Origin: Echinicola shivajiensis | GTDB taxonomy: Bacteria > Bacteroidota > Bacteroidia > Cytophagales > Cyclobacteriaceae | Direction of reading: 5' to 3' | Assembly (NCBI RefSeq): GCF_018642165.1 | Contig: NZ_JAHHZM010000007.1 | Coordinates: forward strand, 62,001 to 126,000 | DNA: 64,000 bases | In this document: positions 1-8,621 of the stretch, piece after piece | How positions within the stretch are numbered: position 1 is the stretch's first letter | How the letters are laid out: each line of letters starts with the position of its first letter | Program-made: the position numbers and the translations under genes | Notes under the pieces: generated by a model | Told to the model about the DNA's origin: nothing | The model's input: only the letters and a program-made list of their open reading frames with translations | The model's database searches: none

Positions 1-2
1 TC

Positions 3-59
3 AGTCATACCAAAGGCCATCCATTAGAAATCAAGGAGGTTGAAAGTAATTCGGGTTAA
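3..59 (+). CDS. possible 3' end of an upstream gene (partial)
   Basis: An open frame runs in from the left edge and stops at TAA 57-59. It would encode a C-terminal tail ending in ...KEVESNSG. With only about 18 codons nothing can be said about function, and it may be chance. Positions 60-162 up to the end of the next gene show nothing recognisable. Confidence 0.2.
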   Translation, partial: SHTKGHPLEIKEVESNSG

Positions 60-162
60 TTTTTGGAACGAAGGGTATGATTTTGGTTCTCTTCCGGATT
101 CTACCCTGTATTGTATGTTGTGATCAGATAATTAAGATCAAAACAGTTCTCTTTCTATTAAT

Positions 163-1158
163 TTAGCCCATTTGGCGCATTATGTCCAGTACTTCTCCCC
201 AATCAGAATCGGCAAGATTTTCCAGATAGTCTCTGTCTTCCAAACTTAACTTGACCAAGCCTTGGGTATTTAGTTGGACCTGCTCAGGTGTTCTGATTCC
301 GGGAATTACTGTACTGATTTCTGGGAACGACAAAATATAACTCAATGCCAAAGAGGATAAGCTGGTGCCGTACTTTTCAGCCATGGCTTGCACCTTTTGT
401 TCTAGGATGTCCAGCACTTTTTTGACCAATTCGGAAGATAACCTGTAGGATCGATGATCGGTTTTAGAAAATATCTTATCAGGCCTGATCTTACCGCTTA
501 GCAAGCCAAACTGTAAGGGCATACGGGCAATGATTCCATAGCTTTTGCCAGCAGCTTGTCGAATGATGGGCAGAGCGAGTTGGTTGATCAGGTTAAAGAC
601 CAGTTGGAAGCCTTGTCCTTTATTTAACTCTATGAGTAGCTGAGCTTCTGGTTCTGGTGAAAATGTGTTCAGGGAGCTGCCCCAATAGCGGATTTTTCCT
701 TGTTCCTTTAATCGCTCCATGGCTTCGATGCATTCCCCTTCTTTTAGGTGCTGGACTTTGGCTACGTGAAATTGATAATAATCGATATACTCTCTTTTCA
801 GCCTACGCAAGCTTTTCTCACAGGCCTCCATGATATAGGCTTTTGAGTAATTGATTTCAATATTTCCGTTTTTCCCAGCTCTTTGGCCGACTTTGGTGGC
901 GACTATTATATCCTGATCATTAGGGAAGGCTTTTCCAATTAATGTTTCCGAATGGCCCAAACCATAAAAGTCCGCAGTGTCGAAAAAGTTGATTCCTGCA
1001 TTTTTGGCAGATTTCAGGGCTTTCATGGACAGCTTATCATCCGAAGGCCCCCAGCCAATTTCAATTCCCCCGACTTGGGCTGTCCCTCCTATTGCCCAGG
1101 CTCCGAATCCGATTTCGCTGACCATCAGCTCAGTATTTCCAAACTTCCTATAATTCAT
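163..1158 (-). CDS. aldo/keto reductase
   Basis: A 331-residue cytosolic NAD(P)H-dependent oxidoreductase of the aldo/keto reductase family, full length for the family. The four catalytic residues are in their usual places: Asp60 and Tyr65 in FFDTADFYG, Lys89 in VATKVGQ and His131 in QFHVAKV. The C-terminal stretch with IPGIRTPEQV fits the cofactor-phosphate binding region of the family. There is no signal peptide. The physiological substrate cannot be read from the sequence; relatives reduce sugar aldehydes and other carbonyls. It is transcribed leftwards, and about 130 bp separate it from the next leftward gene, so the two could be cotranscribed, but nothing in their function links them. 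Confidence 0.9.
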   Translation of the reverse strand: MNYRKFGNTELMVSEIGFGAWAIGGTAQVGGIEIGWGPSDDKLSMKALKSAKNAGINFFDTADFYGLGHSETLIGKAFPNDQDIIVATKVGQRAGKNGNIEINYSKAYIMEACEKSLRRLKREYIDYYQFHVAKVQHLKEGECIEAMERLKEQGKIRYWGSSLNTFSPEPEAQLLIELNKGQGFQLVFNLINQLALPIIRQAAGKSYGIIARMPLQFGLLSGKIRPDKIFSKTDHRSYRLSSELVKKVLDILEQKVQAMAEKYGTSLSSLALSYILSFPEISTVIPGIRTPEQVQLNTQGLVKLSLEDRDYLENLADSDWGEVLDIMRQMG

Positions 1159-1291
1159 ATGATTTCACTTCAAGGGCTTTCTATTAAAATACAGAATTTA
1201 TCTTAAAAACAAATGAGGGATGATTGATGCAAATATTTGATTATAAGTGTTTTTTGTTCGGTGCAGGGTGGTATTAATTTAAGCGGTGTGC

Positions 1292-2740
1292 TTATTTTAA
1301 GGAGGTGGTGAGACTTTTCTGTTTTTCCAGACTATTGTTCAAAAGTTGCCCCAATCTGACCAAAGAATTGGCTGTTTTTTCATTCCAGTCCAGCCCAAAG
1401 CTTAAGCGCAGGCAATTCTTGAATTGATCCCGAAGGGTAAACATTCTCCCAGGGGCATATTTAATGCCCTGTTTTAAGGCTTCATCATAAAGAAGGGTGG
1501 TGTCAATCATCGGGTCCAGCTCTACCCAAAGTAAAAAGCCTCCATTGGGATGACTTACTTTGGTATTTGGAGGGAAATGCTCATAGATCACTTGCAAGTA
1601 TTTCATCAGATTGTGATGAAGGCTTATTCTAAGCTGTTTAAGATGGTTTTCATAGCGTCCTTTGTCGATAAAACGGGCAATGACTTCCTGGGTAAGGGAG
1701 GAGCTGGCGACATTATGGTAAAGTTTGGTTTTACAGATTTTGTCCATAAACTTCCCTGGAGCAATCCAACCTACCCGGTATCCAGGGGCCAATGTCTTGG
1801 AAACAGAACTGCACCAAAGTACTATGCCATCCTTGTCGATACTTTTGCAGGAAAGGGGACGCTCAGAACCAAAGTAAACATCTCCATAAAGGTCCTCTTC
1901 CAATAGGGGAACCTGATGTTCCGTGCAGATCTTTACCAAAGCCCTTTTGTTTTGGTCGGGCATGCAGTAGCCCATAGGGTTGGAAAAATTGCTGACGACA
2001 ATGATCGCCGAAATTCGCGTTTCTTTGATGGTCTTTTCCACGGCTTCCAAGTCCAGTCCGTATTCGCTATGAGTGGGCATTTCAATGACATTGAGCCCAA
2101 GGCTCTTGGCCAATTGTAGGGTGCCAAAATATACAGGGCTTTCCGTGATGATGCTATCGCCTTTTTGGCTTATTGACATCAGGGCAAAGGCCAGTGAATT
2201 CATACAGCCATGGGTGGTGACCAGGTCGTCAGCCAACAAGCTGTTTTCCCAGAGCAATGTCCTCTTGGCTATTTGGCGACGCAAGTATCCACTGCCCATG
2301 ATAGGCTCATAATGTATACAGGCATCGGGGAGATCCCGCATCATGTCCCGAACGATTTTTTTGAATTTGGCAATGGGCAGCATCTCAGGAGAAGGAACGC
2401 CTACAGAAAAATTGGACAAAGACTTATCACTGTCCATAGGACCATAGACCTTTTGGATAAAATCCTCGATATCTCTTTTCCCTTTTCTGGCAATAGGTTT
2501 GGAAATAACCGGGTTACTTTGGTCAGGTCGAGGATAGGGACTGACAAAATACCCCTTTTTGGGTTTGGCTTCTATCAAACCCTTGCTTTCCAGAAGGTAC
2601 ATGGATTGCAAAACCGTGCTGATACTCACCCCCGTTTCCTGATGAATGCTACGAACAGAAGGGAGCCTGTCACCGTAGTTGAAAGTGCCTTTTTTGATTT
2701 GCCTTTCCAGGTCATCCGCCAATTTTTCGTATAAATTCAT
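1292..2740 (-). CDS. MocR-type GntR/aminotransferase fusion transcriptional regulator
   Basis: A 482-residue fusion of an N-terminal GntR winged helix (about residues 1-70, with GDRLPSVRSIHQETGVS as the DNA-binding part) to a fold-type I aminotransferase domain (about 105-470). PLP-site residues are visible: Asn264-Pro265 in NFSNPMG, Asp293 and Tyr295 in EEDLYGD, and the Schiff-base Lys315 in SSVSKTLAPGYRVGW. In characterised MocR proteins the aminotransferase domain senses PLP or an amino compound instead of acting as an enzyme. The gene is divergent from the branched-chain aminotransferase gene with 109 bp between the starts, so that gene is the natural target candidate. That regulatory link is inference. 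Confidence 0.9.
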   Translation of the reverse strand: MNLYEKLADDLERQIKKGTFNYGDRLPSVRSIHQETGVSISTVLQSMYLLESKGLIEAKPKKGYFVSPYPRPDQSNPVISKPIARKGKRDIEDFIQKVYGPMDSDKSLSNFSVGVPSPEMLPIAKFKKIVRDMMRDLPDACIHYEPIMGSGYLRRQIAKRTLLWENSLLADDLVTTHGCMNSLAFALMSISQKGDSIITESPVYFGTLQLAKSLGLNVIEMPTHSEYGLDLEAVEKTIKETRISAIIVVSNFSNPMGYCMPDQNKRALVKICTEHQVPLLEEDLYGDVYFGSERPLSCKSIDKDGIVLWCSSVSKTLAPGYRVGWIAPGKFMDKICKTKLYHNVASSSLTQEVIARFIDKGRYENHLKQLRISLHHNLMKYLQVIYEHFPPNTKVSHPNGGFLLWVELDPMIDTTLLYDEALKQGIKYAPGRMFTLRDQFKNCLRLSFGLDWNEKTANSLVRLGQLLNNSLEKQKSLTTSLK

Positions 2741-2805
2741 AGTAACTTATCTGTTATGGTCAAAAATACGAAAAACTGTATCTGTAATGGTTGTGGATTG
2801 TTGGT

Positions 2806-2813
2806 TAATTTTG
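2806..2813 (+). promoter_or_regulatory. candidate -7 element (TAnnTTTG) for the aminotransferase gene
   Basis: TAATTTTG matches the Bacteroidota -7 consensus TAnnTTTG and lies 36 bp before the ATG at 2850. A convincing -33 TTTG at ideal spacing is not seen; TTG-rich sequence lies upstream (2791-2803). An AAAGAGGAG purine run before the ATG can act as leader or ribosome binding sequence. The site lies in the divergent region shared with the MocR regulator. Confidence 0.3.
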
Positions 2814-2849
2814 AAAAAAATCAAAACAATAACCTGAAAGAGGAGTGGT

Positions 2850-3917
2850 ATGGAAATCAAAATGCAAACAAAATCCCATAATACCGCGGATCAATTCAAC
2901 TTTGACCAGTTCCAGTTTGGAGTGAAAGCCACCGACCATATTTTGGTGGCCCGTTACAGTGAGGGCAAATGGCAGTCGGCTGCGATTCAACCCTTTGAAC
3001 ATTTGAGTGTTTCACCTTTGGCCATGTGTCTGCATTACGGGCAGACGGTTTTTGAAGGCCTCAAAGCTTACCGACAGGTCAATGGGGAGCTCAGTATTTT
3101 CAGGTTAGACAGACACTATGAAAGGATGAACCAATCCCTTCAACGCATGGCCATGCCCAATGTCCCAGAAGAACTTTTTAAAGATGGCATCATGAAGTTG
3201 GTGGACTTGGAGCAGGAGTGGATCAGTGACCGAGAAGGGTATTCGCTTTATATTCGGCCATTTATGATTGCCACTGAAGAGCGCTTGGGGGTAAGTATTT
3301 CCAAAGAATATCTTTTTATGGTGGTCTGCACTCCGATGGCTGCATATTATGCCAAGCCACTTAAGGTAAAAATAGAAAGGCAATACACCCGTGCTGCAAA
3401 AGGCGGCGTAGGAGCGGCCAAAAATGGGGGCAATTATGGTGCGGCCTATTATCCCGCCAATTTGGCCCAAGAGCAAGGATTCGATCAGGTGATCTGGACT
3501 GATGCCCAAACACATAATTACGTGGAGGAGTCCGGAACCATGAACCTGATGTTTATAGTGGATGGCAAATTGCTTACTCCTCCAACCGGGGAAACCATCT
3601 TGGCAGGGGTGACCAGGGATTCTTTGCTTCAAATAGCCCAGGATCTGGGCTGGCAGATGGAGGTGTGCCCGATTAGCTTACAAGACCTTAAGGAAGCATT
3701 TGAAGCAGGTAAGAAAGTGGAAGCTTTTGGTGTAGGGACAGCCGCTGTGGTAGCTCCCTTTGAATTGATCCAGTTGGACGGAGTGGATTACTTTCCCTAT
3801 ACAGGAGAGGACGCTCAAATGTATCAGCTAAAGCAAAAGCTTACAGCACACCGCTCTGGTGCGGAAGATGATGTCTACAATTGGAATACATTGGTGGGAG
3901 TGAATGCTATAAAATAA
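2850..3917 (+). CDS. ilvE: branched-chain amino acid aminotransferase
   Basis: A 355-residue fold-type IV PLP aminotransferase that interconverts branched-chain amino acids and their 2-keto acids with glutamate/2-oxoglutarate, the last step of Val/Leu/Ile synthesis. Family landmarks include LHYGQTVFEGLKAYR (about 61-75), YIRPFM (about 134-139), the PLP lysine Lys191 in GAAKNGGNY, the EESGTMNLMF block, and GVTRDSLLQIAQ followed by the GVGTAAVVAPF block. The length is that of the cytosolic IlvE family with a C-terminal tail. The ATG at 2850 is preceded by AAAGAGGAG; a second Met at residue 5 is a possible alternative. It stands alone, divergent from the MocR regulator. Confidence 0.95.
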   Translation: MEIKMQTKSHNTADQFNFDQFQFGVKATDHILVARYSEGKWQSAAIQPFEHLSVSPLAMCLHYGQTVFEGLKAYRQVNGELSIFRLDRHYERMNQSLQRMAMPNVPEELFKDGIMKLVDLEQEWISDREGYSLYIRPFMIATEERLGVSISKEYLFMVVCTPMAAYYAKPLKVKIERQYTRAAKGGVGAAKNGGNYGAAYYPANLAQEQGFDQVIWTDAQTHNYVEESGTMNLMFIVDGKLLTPPTGETILAGVTRDSLLQIAQDLGWQMEVCPISLQDLKEAFEAGKKVEAFGVGTAAVVAPFELIQLDGVDYFPYTGEDAQMYQLKQKLTAHRSGAEDDVYNWNTLVGVNAIK

Positions 3918-4007
3918 TTCCTGAAATTTTAGTAAATCTGTAACGTGTTGCGGATGACTAGCGTCTAAGTAGTAAGTTTTTTGTTAAAGATTAAAATTGT
4001 TTAAAGG

Positions 4008-4760
4008 ATGAAAAAAATACTAATCACTTTTACGCTAGTCTCCCTTTTTGTTTTTGAGGTATTGGCTCAAGCTCCCCAATGGACTTTTTCCACTGGATTT
4101 TCTCCAATCTCCCGATCTGACAAGAATAGGGTGCTGGAGAATTCATATCATAATACCAATTGGGAATGGATGAATAAGGGAGGGATCATGGTAAATGACC
4201 ATATGACAATAGGAATTATGGGAATGATCAGATCCCAGAATGTACAAGAAATGGCTTCTTATCATTTTGAGATTGGGGCAACAGAGGAATATAAGTTTGA
4301 AACGGATAATTTACTTTGGGGCACAGGACCATTTATTAGCAAGTTCTTTAGATTAGGAGAAAGATTTGAACTTCAAACCACTGTTTTTGGACTTTTTGAA
4401 CAGGGAAAAGGGGTTTTTACTACTGATTACGTAAGCTTGGTTTGTCCTAGCTGTAATGAAAGCGCTATTGAAAATTCTATCACTCCACCATATGGAGAAA
4501 TAGAGCGTTTGGAATACAGAGAAAGGAATCTATACGCGGGCTTAACACTTGGTTTGAATTATTTTTTATTGGAGCGCGTAGCTGTTCAGGGAAATCTAAA
4601 CCTTTTCCAATATGAAAATTATGATAATAAAATTGTAGGTGGGAAGAATGTGACAAGACCTATTCCAGTGGAGAGAAATGTAGAGCAATCTGGTAGTGAT
4701 TTTGTTTTCTTTACCGACAGGCCGATATTCCATTTAGGCTTTATGATGCTATTGAATTAA
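4008..4760 (+). CDS. outer-membrane beta-barrel-like protein, function unknown
   Basis: A 250-residue exported protein with a clear signal peptide (MKKILITFTLVSLFVFEVLA, cleavage near LAQA). The mature part has alternating aromatic and polar strands (for example YHFEIGATEEYKFE and LYAGLTLGLNYFLLERVAVQGNLNLF) and ends in LGFMMLLN. This is the pattern of small OmpA-like or PorT-like barrels of Bacteroidota. A CPSC pair near residues 144-147 could form a disulfide or bind metal in a loop. AAAGG lies just upstream of the ATG. No family can be named with certainty. Confidence 0.7.
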   Translation: MKKILITFTLVSLFVFEVLAQAPQWTFSTGFSPISRSDKNRVLENSYHNTNWEWMNKGGIMVNDHMTIGIMGMIRSQNVQEMASYHFEIGATEEYKFETDNLLWGTGPFISKFFRLGERFELQTTVFGLFEQGKGVFTTDYVSLVCPSCNESAIENSITPPYGEIERLEYRERNLYAGLTLGLNYFLLERVAVQGNLNLFQYENYDNKIVGGKNVTRPIPVERNVEQSGSDFVFFTDRPIFHLGFMMLLN

Positions 4761-4950
4761 TTGGAGGATTCCATCATCTTTTTATTGGGAAGAATACCTG
4801 TGATCAGAACCAACTGCAAGTGCCATACAGATAAAATGGGCTAAAATTGTTAAATTCAATATAGTATGGAATTCTAGGCGAATGCCCTGTTTTGGCTGGA
4901 TGCTAGTTTAGGGAAACACAATACTTGATTTTTGTTACGCTTTTTAGCCA

Positions 4951-6246
4951 ATGGAAGAAATATTCATGATCGATCAGGAAAGTTTTCAGCTTACTCAGCT
5001 GGACTTTTTCATCAGGCTTTTGGTGGCTACGGGTATTGGACTGTTGATAGGCCTGGAACGGGAGCATGCTTCTTCTCCAATCAAAGATGAAATCTTTGCT
5101 GGAGTGCGGACTTTCGTATTTGTGGTACTTTTTGGTTTTCTAACAGCTTTTCTCAGTTACTTTTTTACCCATTGGTTGATTGTGGGAGGGCTGTTTTCGG
5201 TGATGTTTTTTGGTGGGCTCTCTTATTGGATCAAATCGCGCGGTGGGGACATCGGAGGAACCACAGCATTTGCCATGCTGATGGCTTATCTTTTAGGTTG
5301 TGCTACACTTCTTGGCTTTATAGAGGTAAGCCTAGCTGTTACGGTAATTGCTTTGGTGATTTTGTCCTTGAAAGGCCCCTTGCACAGTATTGTGCAGCAG
5401 ATCACACAGAATGAGTTTTATGCCCTGGTAAAATTTGTTGTCATCTCCTTATTGATATTGCCTTTCTTGCCCAACGAGACCATGGGACCCTATGATGTCT
5501 TCAACCCAAGAGAGGTAGGTTGGGTGGTCATGTTGACATCCGGAATTGGTTTTGTAGGCTATATTCTTATGAAATTTTTGGGAAGTAAAAGGGGAATATT
5601 GCTGACCGGGATTTTCGGAGGATTGGTCTCCAGTACGGTAGTTGCCTGGGTGTTTGCCGAAAAGAGCAAGGAAGTGGCAGGCTTGTCAAAAAATTGCGCA
5701 GTAGCCATCCTTTCCGCTTCCACAGTGATGGTGGTCAGGGTATTGGTGTGGATAATCATTTTTAACCAAGCCATGCTTGGGAAGTTGGTTTTGCCCTTGG
5801 TCTTGGTGTTTTTGGCAGGTTTTGGAGTGGCTTATTATTATTTCAAAAGGCCTTCCCGCCATTCGGACATCACGACGGGCTTTCCCTTGGGTGAGCCGCT
5901 TAACCTGAAGAAAGCTTTCTTTTTCGGGATTCTTTATTCCGGGATCCTGTTTCTGGTGAGTTACGCCAACAGTCAATTAGGAACTAAGGGGATCTATGTT
6001 TCCAGTGCTGTAGCTGCTTTGACGGATATAGATGCGATCACCATCTCAGTCTCAAAGCTGGCGGGGGATTCTTTTCCTATCCTTACAGCCCAAAACGTAA
6101 TTTTGCTGGCCACACTTTGCAATACCTTGGTGAAAATAGGAATATCACTGACTGTGGGCAGCAAGGCCTTAAGAAAGTACGTCCTTTGGGGTTTTGGACT
6201 GATATTTTTGGCCGCTATAGCAGGTTTCTTGATTATTAATGCCTAG
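4951..6246 (+). CDS. MgtC/SapB-DUF4010 family integral membrane protein
   Basis: A 431-residue polytopic inner-membrane protein. The N-terminal third matches the MgtC/SapB family, with TGIGLLIGLEREH as its signature near residues 27-39, GVRTFVFV, and GDIGGTTAFAMLMAYLLG in place of the usual GAG motif. The C-terminal half is of the DUF4010 type, with GLVSSTVVAW, a Lys/Arg-rich short loop and the conserved ALTDIDAITISVSKLAG segment. About twelve hydrophobic segments are evident. The cellular role of this fusion family is not established. MEEIFMIDQ offers two starts, ATG 4951 and ATG 4966; the first is kept. It converges with the DinB gene, and the two stop codons overlap by 4 bp. Confidence 0.85.
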   Translation: MEEIFMIDQESFQLTQLDFFIRLLVATGIGLLIGLEREHASSPIKDEIFAGVRTFVFVVLFGFLTAFLSYFFTHWLIVGGLFSVMFFGGLSYWIKSRGGDIGGTTAFAMLMAYLLGCATLLGFIEVSLAVTVIALVILSLKGPLHSIVQQITQNEFYALVKFVVISLLILPFLPNETMGPYDVFNPREVGWVVMLTSGIGFVGYILMKFLGSKRGILLTGIFGGLVSSTVVAWVFAEKSKEVAGLSKNCAVAILSASTVMVVRVLVWIIIFNQAMLGKLVLPLVLVFLAGFGVAYYYFKRPSRHSDITTGFPLGEPLNLKKAFFFGILYSGILFLVSYANSQLGTKGIYVSSAVAALTDIDAITISVSKLAGDSFPILTAQNVILLATLCNTLVKIGISLTVGSKALRKYVLWGFGLIFLAAIAGFLIINA

Positions 6247-6716
6247 GGCCAAATATCCAGGAGACGCCGAACGAGTATTATTTGGCCAATATGATAGGCA
6301 TTATGATCAGCCACTAAAAGCAGCTCGCGCAAATAGCTTTGTCCTGTGCCATGTGGGATATTGTCCGCTAGGTCCAATTCTGGATTGAGGGCCAATTGTA
6401 TTAATTCCTGTCTATCTGAGCGGTATTGGTGAATACTTTTCTCCCATAATTCAGCAGATGCTGGAGCTCTTGAAGCCGGCCAGTAATCTTCAGGCCAAGC
6501 CAATTCCTTATAGTTGGGATTTTGGCAAAAATCAAGGATATCATGTTGGGCAATTCGAAGGTGTTCTAAGATTTGCCACAGGGAATGGGAAAGTCCGGGG
6601 GGCTGCACCCCCCGGAAGGTTTCAGGAATATCCTGAATGGCCGTATCAAAGTTTATATGGGCATCTTCCCACTGAAGAAGAGCAACAAGCTGCTTTCGAA
6701 GGTTATCATGGGTCAT
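6243..6716 (-). CDS. DinB family protein
   Basis: A 157-residue DinB/YfiT-like four-helix-bundle protein. Residues that fit the family metal-binding histidines are His48-type in LWQILEHLRIAQHDIL and the pair in ADHNAYHIGQI near the C-terminus. Such proteins are often thiol transferases (bacillithiol/mycothiol type) or metal enzymes of unknown substrate. The frame extends upstream to 6782, but the family begins at MTHDNLRKQLVALLQWEDAH, so the ATG at 6716 is chosen. It converges with and slightly overlaps the preceding membrane-protein gene. Confidence 0.85.
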   Translation of the reverse strand: MTHDNLRKQLVALLQWEDAHINFDTAIQDIPETFRGVQPPGLSHSLWQILEHLRIAQHDILDFCQNPNYKELAWPEDYWPASRAPASAELWEKSIHQYRSDRQELIQLALNPELDLADNIPHGTGQSYLRELLLVADHNAYHIGQIILVRRLLDIWP

Positions 6717-6877
6717 GATCTTAGGGGTTATCTTAGTGCGATGGGTATAGCTGCAATTACGGCTGTTATCTGATAAATCCAAGGATGGTAGTTGAATTTC
6801 AATTCATTGATATTGAAATTTTTAGCAATTTTCGCATTACTTCATATTGGTTCCTATATTGATTAAAAAAACAGTTG

Positions 6878-7654
6878 ATGTATAATTTGATTTCTAGGAG
6901 AGATTTTGTCAAATCAGCAGCCACCATAACGGGAATGGGGGCCATTCCGGTTTTTGCAGAGGAGCCTTTAAATAAAGTTAAACAATTAATTGAAGATAAA
7001 GGAATGAGAGTATTGTTTCAAGGAGATAGTATTACGGATGGAAACAGGGGACGTAATATGGACCTTAACCATATTATGGGCCATGGCTATGCCTTTTCCA
7101 TAGCCAGCCGGATAGGGGCTGATTTTCCGGAAAAGGGCTGGGAGTTTTTTAACCGGGGGATTTCTGGAAACACAGTTACTGATTTGCAGGGACGATGGGC
7201 CAAGGATGCATTGGACCTAGAACCCGATCTGCTCAGTGTTTTGGTGGGGATCAATGATGCAGGGCAGCATGTGAGGAATCCTGAAAAAAGCCCCCAGTTT
7301 CAAGTTTTTGAAACAGCTTATCGTGATATATTGACGCAGAGTAGGGCACAAAATCCAGATCTGATCATTGTCATGGCCTTGCCCTTCGTATATCCTATAG
7401 GAAGCCGTATCCCGGTCTATGAGGCATATGAAAAGGATGTGCAGAGAAGAAAAGAGATTGTCCAAAAACTGGCAAAGGAATTTGATGCCTTATTGGTGGA
7501 TTATTCAGCTGCATTCGACAAGGCTTTTGAGAAGGCTCCCCCGGAGTATTGGATATGGGATGGAGTACATCCAACTGTGGCAGGCCATGAGGTCATGACC
7601 AAAGCTTGGCTAGCAACCGTCGCTGAAAAGTTTCCTTTTTTGGATGTTTATTGA
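6878..7654 (+). CDS. secreted SGNH/GDSL hydrolase
   Basis: A 258-residue exported esterase-like protein. The N-terminus (SRRDFVKSAATITGMGAIPVFA) resembles a twin-arginine signal. All SGNH blocks are present: block I FQGDSITDG with the nucleophile Ser, block II NRGISGNTV, block III VGINDAG, and block V DGVHPTVAGHE with the catalytic Asp/His. Related proteins deacetylate carbohydrates, but the substrate here is not known. A TTG at 6875 directly precedes the ATG at 6878; the ATG is used. A hairpin with a T run follows the stop. Confidence 0.85.
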   Translation: MYNLISRRDFVKSAATITGMGAIPVFAEEPLNKVKQLIEDKGMRVLFQGDSITDGNRGRNMDLNHIMGHGYAFSIASRIGADFPEKGWEFFNRGISGNTVTDLQGRWAKDALDLEPDLLSVLVGINDAGQHVRNPEKSPQFQVFETAYRDILTQSRAQNPDLIIVMALPFVYPIGSRIPVYEAYEKDVQRRKEIVQKLAKEFDALLVDYSAAFDKAFEKAPPEYWIWDGVHPTVAGHEVMTKAWLATVAEKFPFLDVY

Positions 7655-7668
7655 TGTGCTTGGTTTTT

Positions 7669-7708
7669 CTATTACATGGCTGTAAAGGCGTGTAATAGTC
7701 CCCTTTTT
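7669..7708 (+). terminator. intrinsic terminator after the SGNH gene
   Basis: An 8-bp perfect stem CTATTACA (7669-7676) / TGTAATAG (7691-7698) is followed by CCCC and a T run ending near 7708. It lies 14 bp after the stop codon. Confidence 0.55.
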
Positions 7709-7825
7709 TAGAGGACTTATCTGGAATATAGATAGGATAGATTGCAATCTTTTGAAAAAAAATGATCAACCCGGGTGATATTCTTTCAAAAAGGGCACAT
7801 ATAGTTGAATATAAGTTTAGAAACC

Positions 7826-8365
7826 ATGAAAGATCAAATGAAAACTTCTGAGGGAAGACAAGCCGTTTTCCTCAGACTTTATCAGCAGTGCTTTCCGGAC
7901 CTTGCGAAGTATATCCAGAAAAGAGGAGGCAGTCTGGAGGATGCGCAGGACATTTTTCAGGACAGTTTGGTGATTTATTATGAACAGCTGGTTGCTGGCA
8001 AGGAAATCCAACAAGAAAGTGCATACCTCTTTAGTGTAGCCAAGTACCTTTGGTTTAAGCGGTATAAGAGCCAACAAGCGGAATGGGCAATGGACGATTT
8101 GGAAGCAATAGAAGAGGTGGAAGAATATGCTATAGCCGAAGAAAGTTCAACTTTTCAGCTTATACCATTTCTACAGCAGGCCGGTAAAAAATGCATGCAG
8201 ATGCTAAAGTCATTTTACTATGATCGGCTGAGCATGGAAGAGCTCGCTGGCCAGTTTGGCTATAGCAGTACCCGATCAGCCACAGTTCAAAAATATAAGT
8301 GCTTGGAAAAAGTAAGGGATCAAGTAAAGGAAAAAGCATTGACTTATGAGGACTTCGTTAAATGA
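7826..8365 (+). CDS. ECF-like RNA polymerase sigma factor
   Basis: A 179-residue sigma-70 family protein of ECF size. Region 2 spans about residues 13-85, with GSLEDAQDIFQDSLVIYYEQ as the core-binding/-10 helix and a YLFSVAKYLWFKRYK segment. After an acidic linker, region 4 (about 120-170) has LSMEELAGQFGYSSTRSATVQKYKCLEKVR as the -35 helix-turn-helix. The frame can begin at TTG 7805; the ATG at 7826 is preferred, though no strong Shine-Dalgarno is visible. Its 3' end overlaps the next gene by 20 nt, and that gene overlaps clpP by 4 nt, so the three are probably translationally coupled. A role in stress or proteolysis control is inference. Confidence 0.85.
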   Translation: MKDQMKTSEGRQAVFLRLYQQCFPDLAKYIQKRGGSLEDAQDIFQDSLVIYYEQLVAGKEIQQESAYLFSVAKYLWFKRYKSQQAEWAMDDLEAIEEVEEYAIAEESSTFQLIPFLQQAGKKCMQMLKSFYYDRLSMEELAGQFGYSSTRSATVQKYKCLEKVRDQVKEKALTYEDFVK

Positions 8366-8621
8366 GATTAAGGATATAGAGGAATATATCTTCCATCTGC
8401 AAGCTCCTGGGGAGCGTTTATTGATGGATGCAAAAGCACAATTAGATAAAGAGTTTGCCTTGAAAGTTCAAAGTCAGCAAAGTGCCTATTCGCTGATTAG
8501 AAATTATGGAAGGGAACAAGTCAAGGCTGAAATCGCTCATGTACAAGATCAGCTTTTTACCCAATCAAAATACCGACGTTTTAAAGAATCGATGCTTAAC
8601 CTATTTTCTCCAAAATCATGA
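8346..8621 (+). CDS. small soluble anti-sigma-like protein
   Basis: A 91-residue, highly helical, charged protein without a signal peptide, membrane segment, Cys or zinc motif. IEEYIFHLQAPGERLLMDA followed by LDKEFALKVQSQQSAYSLI has the pattern of the N-terminal cytosolic part of Bacteroidota anti-sigma factors (short helix, xxPxERxxxE-like turn, residues expected to contact the sigma factor, then IRNYGREQVKAEI). Here the protein stops where such proteins normally enter the membrane. It begins inside the sigma gene (20-nt overlap) and ends in an ATGA overlap with clpP. Anti-sigma activity is inference from pattern and context; the similarity could not be tested by search. Confidence 0.7.
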   Translation: MRTSLNEIKDIEEYIFHLQAPGERLLMDAKAQLDKEFALKVQSQQSAYSLIRNYGREQVKAEIAHVQDQLFTQSKYRRFKESMLNLFSPKS